From assembly GCA_902494515.1 (NCBI GenBank), contig CABUTS010000045.1, positions 1-23,355 on the forward strand: a stretch of 23,355 bases of DNA, written 5' to 3'. Source of the DNA: an uncultured Muribaculaceae bacterium. Lineage in GTDB: Bacteria > Bacteroidota > Bacteroidia > Bacteroidales > Muribaculaceae. A model generated the notes under the pieces. That model was given only the letters and a program-made list of their open reading frames with translations. It searched no databases and was not told the origin of the DNA. Below are positions 22,995 through 23,355 of the stretch, piece after piece; the first letter of the stretch is position 1; the number at the start of each line of letters is the position of its first letter. Both the position numbers and the translations under genes were made by a program.

Positions 22995-23355
22995 GGTAGG
23001 TTTCGCGAGAAAGCGGATGTAATGAGTGATTTAGGAATGTCGCATCGGAATTGATGCGACAAAATTATAAAACATATCCCGAAAAACCGCCGGTTTTGTG
23101 CCGATTTTTGGCGTATGAGACAAAACTGTATGTTTGTGAGAGGTCTGCAGGAGGGTAAAATTGCAGGTTTTCGGACCATGCGACAAATGATTACCGACCC
23201 GCGACTTTCTTGAATGACCTGCGCGATAACATTATTTAACAATACTTCGGTAAATTTTTAAAGTTATCGGCACAAGCGGTTGCCTAAGCCGCTGAGCCTG
23301 ATTATTTAACCCGTTAAAAATCAATGAATTAGTTAACAAAGTTTAGCATAATAAA
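22995..23355. other. HTCS upstream region at the right edge
   Basis: 361 bp without a credible gene; an 83-codon minus frame at 22991-23242 covers the promoter and has no recognisable features. It holds the HTCS promoter, an 8-bp palindrome at its start site, an AT-rich stretch, and a 7-bp hairpin (AGCGGTT at 23275-23281 with AAGCCGCT at 23286-23293). The AT-rich end suggests the upstream region of a gene beyond the window. Confidence 0.5.
23039..23067 (-). promoter_or_regulatory. HTCS promoter with palindrome at the transcription start
   Basis: On the minus strand TAATTTTG (23060-23067) matches the -7 consensus. Directly next to it GTCGCATC (23039-23046) and GATGCGAC (23053-23060) form a perfect 8-bp inverted repeat with a 6-nt spacer, covering the likely start site. 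It could be an operator or a 5' hairpin. The ATG is at 22994. Confidence 0.55.

Noticed and set aside
22991..23242. 83-codon minus-strand open frame before the HTCS
   Set aside because: It overlaps the HTCS promoter and start codon and shows no recognisable features.

Overview
The window looks like Bacteroidales chromosome, probably from a GC-rich gut lineage such as the Muribaculaceae. The family assignment is inference. It rests on a SusC/SusD pair, a hybrid two-component regulator (HTCS), lipoproteins with Cys followed by Asp/Asn-rich residues, several promoters of the Bacteroidetes type (TTTG, 19-20 bp, TAnnTTTG), and a base composition richer in GC than typical Bacteroides.

Layout, left to right. 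1-371 is an upstream region with a 23-bp tandem repeat and a promoter for a + strand lipoprotein (372-1286). 1287-2144 is a non-coding mosaic of inverted repeats between that gene and a convergent radical SAM gene (2145-3170, minus). 3414-9219 (minus) holds a dipeptide epimerase, a SusC gene lacking its 5' part, and SusD. A tRNA-Gln(CUG) and a sugar O-acetyltransferase follow on the minus strand. Facing the latter is an EamA-type transporter (plus), with three 32-bp tandem repeats between the two divergent promoters. Next come a + strand GH115 alpha-glucuronidase and, convergent to it, a minus-strand block: HTCS regulator (22994-19005), GH43 (18766-16760) and GH97 (16716-14761). The last 360 bases are the HTCS upstream region.

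Function. GH115, GH43 and GH97 together with an HTCS are the parts of a polysaccharide utilisation locus. The best substrate guess is a decorated glucurono(arabino)xylan: GH115 would remove GlcA/MeGlcA, GH43 would act on arabinose or xylose linkages, and a retaining-type GH97 would remove alpha-galactose. The SusCD pair would normally supply outer-membrane uptake, but it lies about 3.5 kb away, beyond unrelated genes, and may belong to another system.

The most striking features are breaks. SusC lacks roughly its first 230-250 residues (including the TonB plug) and is fused in frame, after one TAA codon, to the end of the epimerase gene through a 21-bp triple repeat. The HTCS carries two mutually compensating frameshifts, one at a run of eight G. 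Short tandem duplications (19-32 bp) recur across the window, in intergenic spaces, at the SusC junction, in the epimerase leader and in the tRNA terminator. I see no transposase, integrase, CRISPR array or rRNA.
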